NCBI GenBank assembly: GCA_002163135.1
Contig: MAAN01000024.1
Span: 1 to 64,000 of the forward strand
Source of the DNA: Alphaproteobacteria bacterium 46_93_T64
GTDB taxonomy: Bacteria > Pseudomonadota > Alphaproteobacteria > Sneathiellales > Sneathiellaceae
DNA: 64,000 nt
Reading direction: 5' to 3'
Position numbers and translations under genes: made by a program. Of this stretch, positions 10,853 to 18,873 are shown one piece after another; the first letter of the stretch is position 1, and each line of letters starts with the position of its first letter. The notes under the pieces were generated by a model. That model did no database searches. It was not told where the DNA came from and was given only the letters and a program-made list of their open reading frames with translations.

Positions 10853-11499
10853 TACTCATCTTATTAGGAGCACCGGGAGCAGGCAAAGGGACGCAAGCTC
10901 AACGACTTCAGGATAAACACGGTTTAATACAACTCTCCACTGGAGATATGTTGAGATCCGCAGTTTCCGAGGGAACAGAAATCGGATTGAAAGCAAAAGC
11001 TGTGATGGAACGCGGTGATTTGGTTTCAGACGATATTATGACAGGGATTATCTCTGATCGGTTAGACCAACCTGATTGCACCAATGGTGTTATTTTGGAC
11101 GGCTTCCCAAGAACTGAAGCGCAAGCAGAAGCTCTTGATTCGATGCTGGCAGACAAAAAAATGTCATTAAATGCCGTTATTGAGATGAAAACTGATGATA
11201 CGGTACTTGTGGAACGGGTTACAGGCCGTTATACATGTGCCAACTGTGGTGCTGGTTATCACGATAAATTTTTGAAACCAGCCGAAGAGGGTGTGTGTGA
11301 TAAATGCGGTGGAAATGAATTTTCCCGCCGTAGTGACGACACTGCAGAGACGGTAACAACCAGATTGCAGTCATATCACAATCAGACCGCACCCTTGTTA
11401 CCCTATTACAAAGGGAAGGGTATCCTGAAACAAGTTGACGGGATGGCCGAAATAGAAGAAGTCACATTACAGATAGAAGCGTTGCTTAAAAATATCTAG
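10849..11499 (+). CDS. adk: Adenylate kinase with zinc-type lid
   Basis: Converts AMP and ATP to two ADP. 216 aa; P-loop GAPGAGKGTQA at residues 7-17, AMP site LSTGDMLR, GFPRT motif. The lid carries four cysteines (CANC ... CDKC, residues about 128-151), the zinc-binding form found in Gram-positives and a part of the alphaproteobacteria. Overlaps secY by four bases; no infA or rpmJ follows, as expected for the class. Confidence 0.97.
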   Translation: MILILLGAPGAGKGTQAQRLQDKHGLIQLSTGDMLRSAVSEGTEIGLKAKAVMERGDLVSDDIMTGIISDRLDQPDCTNGVILDGFPRTEAQAEALDSMLADKKMSLNAVIEMKTDDTVLVERVTGRYTCANCGAGYHDKFLKPAEEGVCDKCGGNEFSRRSDDTAETVTTRLQSYHNQTAPLLPYYKGKGILKQVDGMAEIEEVTLQIEALLKNI

Positions 11500-11502
11500 G
11501 TG

Positions 11503-11530
11503 TTGACTACTAACGACAAGTTTATATAAT
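11503..11530 (+). promoter_or_regulatory. Strong sigma-70 type promoter for rpsM-rpsK-rpoA-rplQ
   Basis: TTGACT at 11503-11508 and a perfect TATAAT at 11525-11530 are separated by 16 bases. It lies in the only 100-base gap of the late operon and would start transcripts near 11537, giving the alpha operon its own promoter in addition to read-through from secY-adk. Confidence 0.7.
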
Positions 11531-11533
11531 CGC

Positions 11534-11550
11534 GCGCTTCCCGGAAGCGC
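11534..11550 (+). promoter_or_regulatory. Hairpin at the 5' end of the alpha-operon leader
   Basis: GCGCTTC (11534-11540) pairs with GAAGCGC (11544-11550) over a CCG loop, right at the predicted transcript start. There is no T-run. It may protect the RNA end or form part of an autoregulatory leader; the E. coli alpha operon is controlled by S4, but rpsD is not in this cluster. Confidence 0.45.
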
Positions 11551-11602
11551 ATTGAGACAACGGGTCGATTTGACCTGATTTTGGTGATGAGGAGAAACTA
11601 GC

Positions 11603-11971
11603 GTGGCTCGTATTGCTGGTGTAAATATCCCGACGAACAAGCGGGTGCAGATTGCACTAACTTATATCCATGGCATTGGTACAACCAAGGCCAAACAGAT
11701 TTGTAAGACTGTCGGTCTTGCTGATCATATGCGTGTGAACGCACTGAGCGATTCTGAAGTCGTTCGTATTCGTGAAGTAATTGATGCTGATCATACTGTT
11801 GAAGGCGATCTTCGCCGTGAGACATCTATGAACATCAAACGCTTGATGGATCTGGGTTGCTACCGTGGCCTGCGCCACCGTCGTGGCCTGCCAGTGCGCG
11901 GACAACGTACACATACAAACGCACGTACCCGTAAGGGTCCGGCTAAGCCGATTGCTGGAAAGAAGAAGTAA
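11603..11971 (+). CDS. rpsM: 30S ribosomal protein S13
   Basis: Head protein bridging to the 50S subunit and P-site tRNA. 122 aa; [20 protein letters not shown] start, helix-two-turn-helix [11 protein letters not shown] and the basic end [22 protein letters not shown] start with Shine-Dalgarno GAGGAGAA at 11589-11596. One base separates its stop from rpsK. Confidence 0.96.
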   Translation: MARIAGVNIPTNKRVQIALTYIHGIGTTKAKQICKTVGLADHMRVNALSDSEVVRIREVIDADHTVEGDLRRETSMNIKRLMDLGCYRGLRHRRGLPVRGQRTHTNARTRKGPAKPIAGKKK

Positions 11972-11972
11972 C

Positions 11973-12362
11973 ATGGCTCGTGATAAGACTCGTATTAAGC
12001 GCCGTGCGCGTAAGAACATCATTTCAGGTGTTGCTCACGTAAGTGCTTCCTTTAATAACACTAAGATCATGATCACTGATGCACAGGGCAATGCTATTGC
12101 TTGGTCATCTGCGGGATCACAAGGTTTTAAAGGGTCACGGAAATCTACGCCATTTGCTGCTCAGATTGCTGCGGAAGATGCCGGCAAGAAAGCGCAAGAG
12201 CATGGAATGAAAACTCTTGAAGTAGAAGTAAAAGGTCCAGGTTCTGGACGTGAGTCAGCGCTGCGTGCGTTGCAATCAGTGGGCTTCACTATTACTTCAA
12301 TTCGTGATGTATCTCCGATCCCACATAACGGTTGCCGTCCACCAAAACGTCGCCGCGTATAA
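11973..12362 (+). CDS. rpsK: 30S ribosomal protein S11
   Basis: Platform protein near the E-site. 129 aa starting [15 protein letters not shown]; the [30 protein letters not shown] and [20 protein letters not shown] blocks are textbook S11. The frame is open further upstream, but that stretch overlaps rpsM and is not S11-like, so ATG 11973 is the start. Confidence 0.96.
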   Translation: MARDKTRIKRRARKNIISGVAHVSASFNNTKIMITDAQGNAIAWSSAGSQGFKGSRKSTPFAAQIAAEDAGKKAQEHGMKTLEVEVKGPGSGRESALRALQSVGFTITSIRDVSPIPHNGCRPPKRRRV

Positions 12363-12373
12363 GGGAAAGTAGA

Positions 12374-12405
12374 CAGTGCGGGAGGTTCCTGCACTGACTG
12401 TTTTT
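12374..12405 (+). terminator. Hairpin with T-run between rpsK and rpoA
   Basis: A ten-pair stem (CAGTGCGGGA 12374-12383 with TCCTGCACTG 12387-12396, one G-T pair) closes a GGT loop and is followed four bases on by TTTTT (12401-12405). The offset T-run makes it a weaker terminator; it may trim transcription into rpoA or serve as an RNA-processing site. Confidence 0.55.
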
Positions 12406-12454
12406 GAGATTCTGCAGGCCCACAGAGGGTCTGCTCAGCTATGAGGTCAACGCC

Positions 12455-13465
12455 GTGATAGTTCAAAACTGGAAAGACCTAATCCAGGCAAATCTTTCGG
12501 TTGAACCGGGGGAGCATAGTGGTCGCGAGGCAACTATTGTCGTCGAACCCCTCGAAAGAGGCTTCGGTCTGACGCTTGGTAATGCATTGCGTCGCGTACT
12601 TTTGTCGAGCCTGCAAGGCGCGGCAATAACATCGATTCAAATCGATAGCGTATTGCATGAATTCTCGTCAATCGCCGGTGTGCGTGAAGATGTTACAGAT
12701 ATCGTATTGAACCTGAAGAAAATGGCTATCCGTAGTCATGTTGAAGGTCCAAAACGTGTGTACCTGAAAGCATCAGGCCCATGCGCTGTAACAGCTGGTA
12801 TGATTGATACTGGCGCAGACATTGAAATAATGGATCCTGAACAAGTGATCCTGCATTTGGATGATGGCGCTGACATCAATATGGAAATGACCGTAAATAC
12901 TGGTAAAGGCTATGTCGCAGGCGTTGCAAATCGTCCTGAAGATGCGCCAATCGGGCTTATCCCTATGGATAGCCTGTACAGCCCAGTACGTAAGGTTACG
13001 TATAAAGTGGATGCAGCACGTGAAGGTCAAGTACTTGACTATGACAAGCTGACCCTGAAGGTGTACACCAACGGTACAGTAACACCGGAAGATTCAGTTG
13101 CATTTGCTGCGCGTATTTTGCAGGAACAGTTCCAATTGTTCATCAATTTCGATGAGCCTGAGGAAGTTGTTGTAAAAGAAGATGATAAAGAACCAGATAT
13201 GAACCCGAACTTGCTTCGCAAGGTCGAGGAACTGGAACTTACTGTTCGTTCAACGAATTGCCTGAAAAACGATAATATCGTTTATATTGGTGATCTTATT
13301 CAGAAGACAGAGGCAGAAATGCTTCGTACACCGAACTTCGGTCGTAAATCTTTGAACGAGATTAAGGAAGTTTTGTCGGGCATGGGCTTGCATCTTGGAA
13401 TGGAAGTTCCAAACTGGCCACCTGAAAATATCGAAGAGATGGCTCGTAAGTTATCGGAAGATTAA
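12455..13465 (+). CDS. rpoA: DNA-directed RNA polymerase subunit alpha
   Basis: Scaffold subunit of RNA polymerase. 336 aa from GTG 12455 ([14 protein letters not shown]), which has GAGG at 12443-12446 eight bases upstream; an in-frame TTG at 12404 would add 17 residues without homology. The N-terminal dimerisation domain has [20 protein letters not shown] (residues 37-56); the C-terminal domain (about 250-325) has the DNA-binding [15 protein letters not shown] and [14 protein letters not shown] helices. Confidence 0.96.
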   Translation: MIVQNWKDLIQANLSVEPGEHSGREATIVVEPLERGFGLTLGNALRRVLLSSLQGAAITSIQIDSVLHEFSSIAGVREDVTDIVLNLKKMAIRSHVEGPKRVYLKASGPCAVTAGMIDTGADIEIMDPEQVILHLDDGADINMEMTVNTGKGYVAGVANRPEDAPIGLIPMDSLYSPVRKVTYKVDAAREGQVLDYDKLTLKVYTNGTVTPEDSVAFAARILQEQFQLFINFDEPEEVVVKEDDKEPDMNPNLLRKVEELELTVRSTNCLKNDNIVYIGDLIQKTEAEMLRTPNFGRKSLNEIKEVLSGMGLHLGMEVPNWPPENIEEMARKLSED

Positions 13466-13481
13466 GACTAATCACGCAGAG

Positions 13482-13507
13482 GCAGGCTTTTAGCTACTGC
13501 CTGCTTT
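13482..13507 (+). terminator. Weak hairpin between rpoA and rplQ
   Basis: GCAGGC (13482-13487) pairs with GCCTGC (13499-13504) over an 11-base loop, followed by only three T. It ends a few bases before the rplQ ribosome binding site GGAG (13508-13511). Possibly an attenuator or just a processing hairpin. Confidence 0.35.
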
Positions 13508-13519
13508 GGAGTAAGAAAA

Positions 13520-13954
13520 ATGCGGCATCGTAAATCTGGACGCAAGTTCAGCAGAACATCCTCTCATCGCATGGCGATGTTTGCCAACATGGCAGCATCT
13601 TTGATCAAGCATGAGCAAATTAAAACAACATTGCCGAAGGCTAAAGATCTTCGTCCAATCGTTGAAAAACTAATCACTCTCGGCAAACGCGGTGATTTGC
13701 ATGCACGTCGTCAGTTGTTGGCTTCATTGTCTGAAAAGGCAACAGTTGATAAGTTGATTACAACACTTGCAGAGCGTTATTCTGACCGTGATGGTGGTTA
13801 TACTCGTGTGTTGAAGGCTGGTTTCCGTACAGGTGACGCGGCTCCAATGGGTGTAATCGAACTGATTGACCGCGATGTAGACGCTAAAGGTCAAGACAGC
13901 GGACCATCTCAGGATGTAGAAGAAGAGATTTTGGAAGCTGAAGCCGTAGCTTAA
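13520..13954 (+). CDS. rplQ: 50S ribosomal protein L17
   Basis: Large-subunit protein at the tunnel exit. 144 aa; [20 protein letters not shown] start, [19 protein letters not shown] and the [20 protein letters not shown] block. The C-terminal acidic tail ([12 protein letters not shown]) extends beyond the core, as in other alphaproteobacteria. Last gene of the cluster. Confidence 0.97.
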   Translation: MRHRKSGRKFSRTSSHRMAMFANMAASLIKHEQIKTTLPKAKDLRPIVEKLITLGKRGDLHARRQLLASLSEKATVDKLITTLAERYSDRDGGYTRVLKAGFRTGDAAPMGVIELIDRDVDAKGQDSGPSQDVEEEILEAEAVA

Positions 13955-13977
13955 AGCCTTCAAATAAATAGATTAAA

Positions 13978-14006
13978 GGGCAGCTCTTGTAGCTGCCCTT
14001 TTTTTT
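13978..14006 (+). terminator. Intrinsic terminator ending the ribosomal operon
   Basis: GGGCAGCT (13978-13985) and AGCTGCCC (13991-13998) form a perfect 8-bp stem with a five-base loop and eight T follow. The stem repeats the sequence of the rplO/secY hairpin at 9464. Confidence 0.92.
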
Positions 14007-14325
14007 GCCTTGCGGCATCCGGTTAGGTGTCCAATATCAGTTCAGGATGGCACCTGATTATGAGGACCTGGTTTCCGGAACTTATGCGCTCAAGATCATC
14101 CAATGGCGAAGGTAGTTGCGAAGTTAAGTCGCGGGGTAGAGACTGTTTGGTAAGTCCAGCGAGAGGTATTTCATTTTATATTTGTTGTCTGGAACCGAGA
14201 GTTATTTATGTAAGGTAACCCGGTAATGGGTCAAGGTGAATGAAAACACCTAAATTTGGTAAAACCTATAGAATACAAATATGTATTTTGGTGAGTTGTT
14301 GATCGTAGCAAGGATTGTTGAGAAA
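14007..14325 (+). other. Intergenic region upstream of degP-like gene
   Basis: About 320 bases without a convincing gene. A GGAACTT at 14076-14082 resembles the -35 of envelope-stress sigma factors, but no fitting -10 lies at the right distance. TATAGAATAC near 14269-14278 could be part of a -10. I see no stable RNA here. Confidence 0.4.
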
Positions 14326-15756
14326 ATGTCTCGAAGCTTTATGACCACATTGCTCCTTTTGGGTGGAGTCTTATTTATATTCGGCTCTCCTGCGCGTGTT
14401 GTATTTGCAGAGGATGCGAAAAAGGTACCTGCAAGTGAAATGGAAATTAAGCTCTCCTTTGCACCATTGGTCAAAAAGGCAGCGCCTGCGGTCGTGAATA
14501 TATTCACCAAGAAGAAAGTACGTCAGGCACGTAGTTCATCACTATTTAATGATCCGTTTTTCGAACAATTTTTTGGTCCCGGCTTCGGGCAATCCAAGAA
14601 AAGGAAAAAAACGCAAAGTTCGCTTGGCTCCGGGGTAATTGTTAGTTCTACTGGAATGGTAATTACAAATTATCATGTAATTGCAGGTGCTGAAGAAATT
14701 ACTGTTGCCCTGAACGATAGACGCGAGTTTGAGGCAAAAGTGCTTTTGGAAGACGAGCAGACAGACCTTGCCGTGCTGAAAATAAACCCCAATGGGGAGA
14801 AACTACCTTTCTTGAAATTCCATGATTCAGATTCTCTGGAAGTTGGAGATCTAGTCATTGCCATTGGTAATCCGTTTGGTGTTGGACAAAGTGTTACGAG
14901 CGGTATCGTTTCGGCTCTTGGGCGGACGACTGGTCCAAGAACCGATATCAAATCCTTTATTCAGACTGACGCCGCTATTAACCCCGGGAATTCTGGTGGA
15001 GCGCTCTTGACAATGAACGGGACCCTTGCCGGGATCAATTCCGCGATTTTTAGTAAGGGAGGTGGTTCGCTGGGTATCGGCTTCGCTATTCCAGCCAACC
15101 TTGTGCAATCCGTTATGCATAATGGCCTTGCTAGCGGAAAAGTAATGCGCCCTTGGTTCGGTGCAGACGGGCAAAGTCTAAGTCCCGATATGGCGCAGAG
15201 CCTCGGCTTTAGCTATCCTAAGGGCGTTTTGATTAGCCAGATATTTGCAGGGAGTGCGGCCGACACTGCAGGTTTGAAACCGAATGATGTCGTGGTGTCG
15301 GTGGATGGACATGAAATTGCGGATGCTCAGGCACTTCTGTTTCGGATTTCAGTAGGCCACCTGGGGGATAAAGCACGTGTTGGTGTCATTCGGGAAAGCA
15401 ACGAAGTCTTTTTGGATGTCCCATTAATGGTAGCTCCAGAGACACCGGCTCGTAATATAGTAACGTTACAGGGTGAACAACCGATGTCAGGTGTAGTGGT
15501 TGGATCGCTTTCACCTGCTTACGCATTGGAGCTTGGAATTTCGCCGTTTCTGAAAGGAGTTGTAATTTCGGGGGTTCGGCGCGGTACCATTGGTGCACGT
15601 CACCAATTTAGAAAAGGTGATATCATCTTGAATGTTAATAAAGAAAAGGTGACAACTGGCAAGGGCTTACAAACCCTACTGATTAAGGCCGGAGACGTTT
15701 GGGACATCACGCTTCTTCGGAACGGCCGTAAAGCTACTCTGAGAGTAGGCCGTTGA
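14326..15756 (+). CDS. DegP/HtrA-type periplasmic serine protease
   Basis: Exported quality-control protease/chaperone. From ATG 14326 (AAGGA at 14310-14314) it is 476 aa; an in-frame ATG at 14281 would add 15 residues. A signal peptide (residues 1-27, hydrophobic TTLLLLGGVLFIF, cut likely after VFA) is followed by the trypsin-like domain with the triad His in TNYHVIAG, Asp in EQTDLAVLK and Ser in NPGNSGGAL. Two PDZ domains follow, the first near KGVLISQIFAGSAAD, the second at the end. The gene sits right after the ribosomal terminator and its stop overlaps the rarA start, so it heads a degP-rarA-crcB-rlu unit. Member of the Do family; whether it is the DegP, DegQ or MucD equivalent cannot be told. 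Confidence 0.93.
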   Translation: MSRSFMTTLLLLGGVLFIFGSPARVVFAEDAKKVPASEMEIKLSFAPLVKKAAPAVVNIFTKKKVRQARSSSLFNDPFFEQFFGPGFGQSKKRKKTQSSLGSGVIVSSTGMVITNYHVIAGAEEITVALNDRREFEAKVLLEDEQTDLAVLKINPNGEKLPFLKFHDSDSLEVGDLVIAIGNPFGVGQSVTSGIVSALGRTTGPRTDIKSFIQTDAAINPGNSGGALLTMNGTLAGINSAIFSKGGGSLGIGFAIPANLVQSVMHNGLASGKVMRPWFGADGQSLSPDMAQSLGFSYPKGVLISQIFAGSAADTAGLKPNDVVVSVDGHEIADAQALLFRISVGHLGDKARVGVIRESNEVFLDVPLMVAPETPARNIVTLQGEQPMSGVVVGSLSPAYALELGISPFLKGVVISGVRRGTIGARHQFRKGDIILNVNKEKVTTGKGLQTLLIKAGDVWDITLLRNGRKATLRVGR

Positions 15757-17069
15757 GCGACCTGTTCGCCAGTAATAGCGGAACGAGCTCAGGTGCGAGA
15801 CCTCTTGCTGATCGTTTGCGCCCCTCTTCATTATCCGAAGTTGTCGGGCAAGAGCACCTACTTAAGGAAGGTGGTCCACTCCAACGTATGCTGGAAGCCG
15901 GTTGGCTGGCTTCATTGATCCTTTGGGGGCCGCCGGGGACTGGAAAGACAACGATTGCGAGATTGTTAGCTCAAGAAGTCGATTTACACTTTGAGCAAAT
16001 ATCTGCAGTCTTTTCAGGGGTCGCAGATCTTCGTAAAATGTTCGAGGCTGCAAAAATTCGCCGTCAAAATGGCAAGGCAACTTTGTTATTTGTAGATGAA
16101 ATCCACCGTTTCAACCGATCCCAGCAAGATGGTTTTTTGCCGTTTGTAGAAGACGGTACTATTACATTGGTCGGTGCAACAACCGAAAATCCATCGTTCG
16201 AGCTTAACGGCGCGTTGCTCTCCCGTTGTCAGGTGTTAGTGCTAGAGAGGCACGAAGAGAATTCTTTAAAACAATTGCTTGAGCGATCCGAAGAGCTGGA
16301 AGGAAGATCTATTCCGCTGGATGATCACGCACGCGAGAAATTGTATGATCTTGCAGATGGGGATGGCCGTTTTTTCTTAAACATGGCCGAAACTATATTC
16401 AGGACAGGGGATGAGGTCTTAACAGCTAGTCAGCTCACCGAAGTAATATCAAAAAGGGCACCGGCTTACGATAAGGATCGAGATGGACACTACAATCTGA
16501 TCAGTGCGCTTCATAAATCTATACGAGGCTCTGATGTTAATGCCGCGCTCTACTGGTTCTCTCGAATGCTGGATGGGGGTGAAGACCCTTTGTATCTGGC
16601 TCGACGTCTTGTGAGGTTTGCAGTCGAAGACATAGGCATGGCAGATCCAAACGCACTTGTTCAGGCGAACGCAGCCAAAGACGCCTATCAATTTTTAGGT
16701 AGTCCCGAAGGGGATCTCGCGATCGCCCAGTCGGTCATTTATATGGCAACAGCACCTAAATCAAATGCAGCGTATGCCGCCTTTAAAGCCGCCGCGAAAT
16801 CCGCGCGTAAAAACGGCTCTTTCATGCCGCCAAAACACATTTTGAATGCGCCAACTGACCTTATGAAAAATTTGGGATATGGGAAGAACTATTCCTACGA
16901 TCATGATGCTGAAGATGGATTCTCAGGACAGAATTTCTTTCCTGACGACATGTCGCGGCAAGAATACTATAAACCCGTTGAAAGAGGTTTTGAGCGCGAT
17001 ATCGGTAAACGGCTTGACTATTGGGACCGGCTGAGAAAGAAACGGACCCAAGAAGGAGACGCTGAATGA
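15753..17069 (+). CDS. rarA: Replication-associated recombination AAA+ ATPase RarA (MgsA)
   Basis: Acts at stalled replication forks together with RecA and SSB. 438 aa; RPSSLSEVVGQEHLL start of the clamp-loader-like module, Walker A WGPPGTGKTTIARLLA at about residues 58-73, Walker B LLFVDEIHRFNRSQQD, sensor 1 GATTENPSFELN, and the tetramerisation C-terminus with YMATAPKSNAAYAAFKAA and PTDLMKNLGYGKNYSYDHD. It begins with a TTG that overlaps the protease stop and ends overlapping crcB by four bases; the MSDLF start fits the family. Confidence 0.95.
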   Translation: MSDLFASNSGTSSGARPLADRLRPSSLSEVVGQEHLLKEGGPLQRMLEAGWLASLILWGPPGTGKTTIARLLAQEVDLHFEQISAVFSGVADLRKMFEAAKIRRQNGKATLLFVDEIHRFNRSQQDGFLPFVEDGTITLVGATTENPSFELNGALLSRCQVLVLERHEENSLKQLLERSEELEGRSIPLDDHAREKLYDLADGDGRFFLNMAETIFRTGDEVLTASQLTEVISKRAPAYDKDRDGHYNLISALHKSIRGSDVNAALYWFSRMLDGGEDPLYLARRLVRFAVEDIGMADPNALVQANAAKDAYQFLGSPEGDLAIAQSVIYMATAPKSNAAYAAFKAAAKSARKNGSFMPPKHILNAPTDLMKNLGYGKNYSYDHDAEDGFSGQNFFPDDMSRQEYYKPVERGFERDIGKRLDYWDRLRKKRTQEGDAE

Positions 17070-17446
17070 ATATGTATCTATCGATTGCCCTTGGCGGTGC
17101 CATTGGTGCCTGCGCTAGATACGGGGTTGGTGTATTTGCTATACGTCTAATTGGACATGGTTATCCATATGGAACGCTTATTGTGAATATTCTAGGCTCT
17201 TTCCTAATGGGTGTTCTTATTGAGACCATGGCATTGCGGTGGTCTCCACCGCCAGAAGTTCGAAGCTTGCTTGTCACAGGATTTCTTGGAGCTTTCACAA
17301 CGTTTTCAACCTTTTCGCTGGACGTGGCCGTTCAGGTACAAAAAGGTGCTTTTTTAATTGCTGGCGGATACATCTTTCTTTCAGTTTTATTGTCTATTAT
17401 AGGCTTGTTTGCAGGTCTTTATATAATGCGGGTAGTTCTCTCATGA
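17066..17446 (+). CDS. crcB: Fluoride exporter CrcB/Fluc
   Basis: Dual-topology fluoride channel of the inner membrane. 126 aa with four hydrophobic helices; GGAIGACARYG (residues 9-19), the GTLxVNILGSFLMG segment with the conserved Asn, and GFLGAFTTFSTFSLD with the Phe box are clear. Start overlaps rarA and stop overlaps the pseudouridine synthase gene. No room for a fluoride riboswitch, so expression follows the operon. Confidence 0.95.
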   Translation: MNMYLSIALGGAIGACARYGVGVFAIRLIGHGYPYGTLIVNILGSFLMGVLIETMALRWSPPPEVRSLLVTGFLGAFTTFSTFSLDVAVQVQKGAFLIAGGYIFLSVLLSIIGLFAGLYIMRVVLS

Positions 17447-18438
17447 GCAGGGTACAGTTAATCGAAGTGTCTGACGGAGAAGATGATCTAAGGTTAGATC
17501 GTTGGTTTAAAAGTCATTTTCCGGGTATGTCTCACGGACAGCTTGAAAAATACTTACGTAAAGGCGAAGTCAGAGTAGACAAAAAACGCGCCAAAGCTAA
17601 GGATCGGCTGGAAGCGGGGCAGACTATTCGTGTGCCACCTATGCCAGATTATGCGTTTGATCCAAATGCTTCCAGATCGGCACCCAAGTACGAAAGCGGT
17701 TTGTCAGACCATGACGTAGCTGATATTCGCGGCATGGTCCTTCACATGGATGACGAGGTTATTGTTCTCAATAAGCCCGCAGGACTTCCTGTGCAGGGTG
17801 GTAGTAAACAGACCCGGCATATTGACGGTATGCTAGATGGGTTGCGTTATGACTATGAAGAACGTCCGCGGCTTATTCACAGGTTGGACAAAGATACTTC
17901 CGGTGTTCTGGTCATTGGCCGGACAAGGAAAGCTACGAAGCATTTAACAGAAGCCTTTAGAAACCGAACAACACGCAAGATCTATTGGGCTTTGGTTGCA
18001 GGTGTTCCGCGGCCGCATAACGCTACAATTTCGTATAATCTGCGAAAAATTGTAACTTCGGTAGGTGAAAAAGTTGTTGTGGACCGCGAAGGGCAGACAG
18101 CAATCAGTGATTATTCAGTGGTGTCAGTTGCTGGTACAACTGCGGCATGGTTGGCTCTTAAACCTCTAACCGGAAGAACTCACCAGTTGCGAGTTCATTG
18201 TCATGCGATTGAAACTCCGATTGTTGGCGACGGCAAATATGGTGGCCCGGAAGCGTTTCTTGAGGGCGCAATTTCCAGAAATATGCACCTGCATGCCCGT
18301 GAAATAACAATCTCTCATCCAAATGGTGGAGAAGTATCAGTCACGGCGCCATTATCCCAGCATATGGCTGCGACGTGGAAGCTACTCGGTTTCCATGAAA
18401 ACGATTATGAAGATCCTTTCGAAGAACAAGGAATCTAG
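17443..18438 (+). CDS. RluA-family 23S rRNA pseudouridine synthase (RluC-like)
   Basis: Isomerises uridine to pseudouridine in 23S rRNA. From ATG 17443, which overlaps the crcB stop, it is 331 aa. An S4 domain (residues about 15-65, LDRWFKSHFPGMSHGQLEKY) precedes the catalytic domain with the active-site Asp in RLIHRLDKDTSGVLVIGRT and the PLTGRTHQLRVHC motif. The order rarA-crcB-rluC matches many alphaproteobacteria, which supports the RluC (positions 955/2504/2580) assignment, but the exact target is inferred. Confidence 0.92.
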   Translation: MSRVQLIEVSDGEDDLRLDRWFKSHFPGMSHGQLEKYLRKGEVRVDKKRAKAKDRLEAGQTIRVPPMPDYAFDPNASRSAPKYESGLSDHDVADIRGMVLHMDDEVIVLNKPAGLPVQGGSKQTRHIDGMLDGLRYDYEERPRLIHRLDKDTSGVLVIGRTRKATKHLTEAFRNRTTRKIYWALVAGVPRPHNATISYNLRKIVTSVGEKVVVDREGQTAISDYSVVSVAGTTAAWLALKPLTGRTHQLRVHCHAIETPIVGDGKYGGPEAFLEGAISRNMHLHAREITISHPNGGEVSVTAPLSQHMAATWKLLGFHENDYEDPFEEQGI

Positions 18439-18498
18439 TAATGGATTGGGATAGATGGATATAAAAACGGTGAAAACACACTATTTTGAGCTTTTACC

Positions 18499-18524
18499 TT
18501 GACTATTTATCCCCATCCGATAAT
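18499..18524 (+). promoter_or_regulatory. Predicted promoter of the leuA leader
   Basis: TTGACT at 18499-18504 and GATAAT at 18519-18524 (14-base spacer; with TAATTT at 18521 the spacer is 16). Transcription would begin near 18531-18534, that is at or next to the ATG of the leader peptide, so the leader peptide mRNA would be nearly or fully leaderless. Confidence 0.5.
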
Positions 18525-18533
18525 TTTTCACCC

Positions 18534-18590
18534 ATGGAATATACCGATCGACTGACAGGACTGCTACGACTTACTTGCCCGGCGCTTTAA
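18534..18590 (+). CDS. Leucine-rich leader peptide of leuA (candidate leuL)
   Basis: An 18-codon frame ATG 18534 to TAA 18590 encodes MEYTDRLTGLLRLTCPAL, with five leucines (CTG, CTG, CTA, CTT, CTT) in the last twelve codons. Its end runs into a strong hairpin (18578-18601) and the biosynthetic gene leuA follows. This is the layout of a transcription-attenuation leader peptide responding to charged tRNA-Leu. No Shine-Dalgarno is visible; the predicted start of transcription lies at the ATG, as known for the leaderless trpL of Sinorhizobium. No T-run terminator was found downstream, so the exact mechanism is open. Confidence 0.55.
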   Translation: MEYTDRLTGLLRLTCPAL

Positions 18591-18601
18591 GAGGTGCCGG
18601 G
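18578..18601 (+). promoter_or_regulatory. Hairpin at the end of the leuA leader peptide
   Basis: CCCGGCGC (18578-18585) pairs with GTGCCGGG (18594-18601), eight pairs with one G-T, loop TTTAAGAG that holds the leader peptide stop codon. A ribosome stalled at the upstream Leu codons would leave this stem free to form, while one at the stop codon would block it. Confidence 0.55.
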
Positions 18602-18756
18602 GCGCGATGTCCTATTCCTAATAGTCAATCGAGAAAAAAAATGAGTAATTACAAGGCTGAATGGCCTGATCCTTCAAAAACATCAGATGCAATAAGTAGA
18701 TTGCAGAGCCAGAATGACATCAACTGTTCATTCGGGAGGCTCTCTCGACTTATTAG

Positions 18757-18788
18757 CGGTCGCTGGGGGAAGTAGCGCCGAGCGACCG
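18757..18788 (+). promoter_or_regulatory. Second stem in the leuA 5' region
   Basis: CGGTCGCT (18757-18764) and AGCGACCG (18781-18788) form a perfect 8-bp stem about 85 bases before leuA. It is not followed by a T-run. Between it and the first hairpin lies about 155 bases with a short open frame from ATG 18641 (44 codons) that I do not regard as a gene. Confidence 0.45.
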
Positions 18789-18873
18789 TAACATTGCTGC
18801 ATTTCATAAAAATAAGACAAACATATATTGTGCGCTGCCAAACGAAGCGCCGACGAAGATTGAGGATACAGAG

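Noticed and set aside
14067-14110. Possible RpoE-type promoter (GGAACTT) before the DegP-like gene
   Set aside because: No matching -10 (TCTGA or CGTT class) at 16-17 bases; only half of the motif fits.
14027-14218. 63-codon frame between rplQ terminator and degP
   Set aside because: No recognisable sequence, no good Shine-Dalgarno; I treat the region as intergenic.
17066-17446. Fluoride riboswitch upstream of crcB
   Set aside because: crcB overlaps rarA by four bases, leaving no leader; no riboswitch-like structure was seen.
18641-18775. 44-codon frame MSNYKAEWPDPSKT in the leuA leader
   Set aside because: No leucine run, no clear Shine-Dalgarno, ends inside the second stem; the 18-codon leucine-rich frame explains the leader better.
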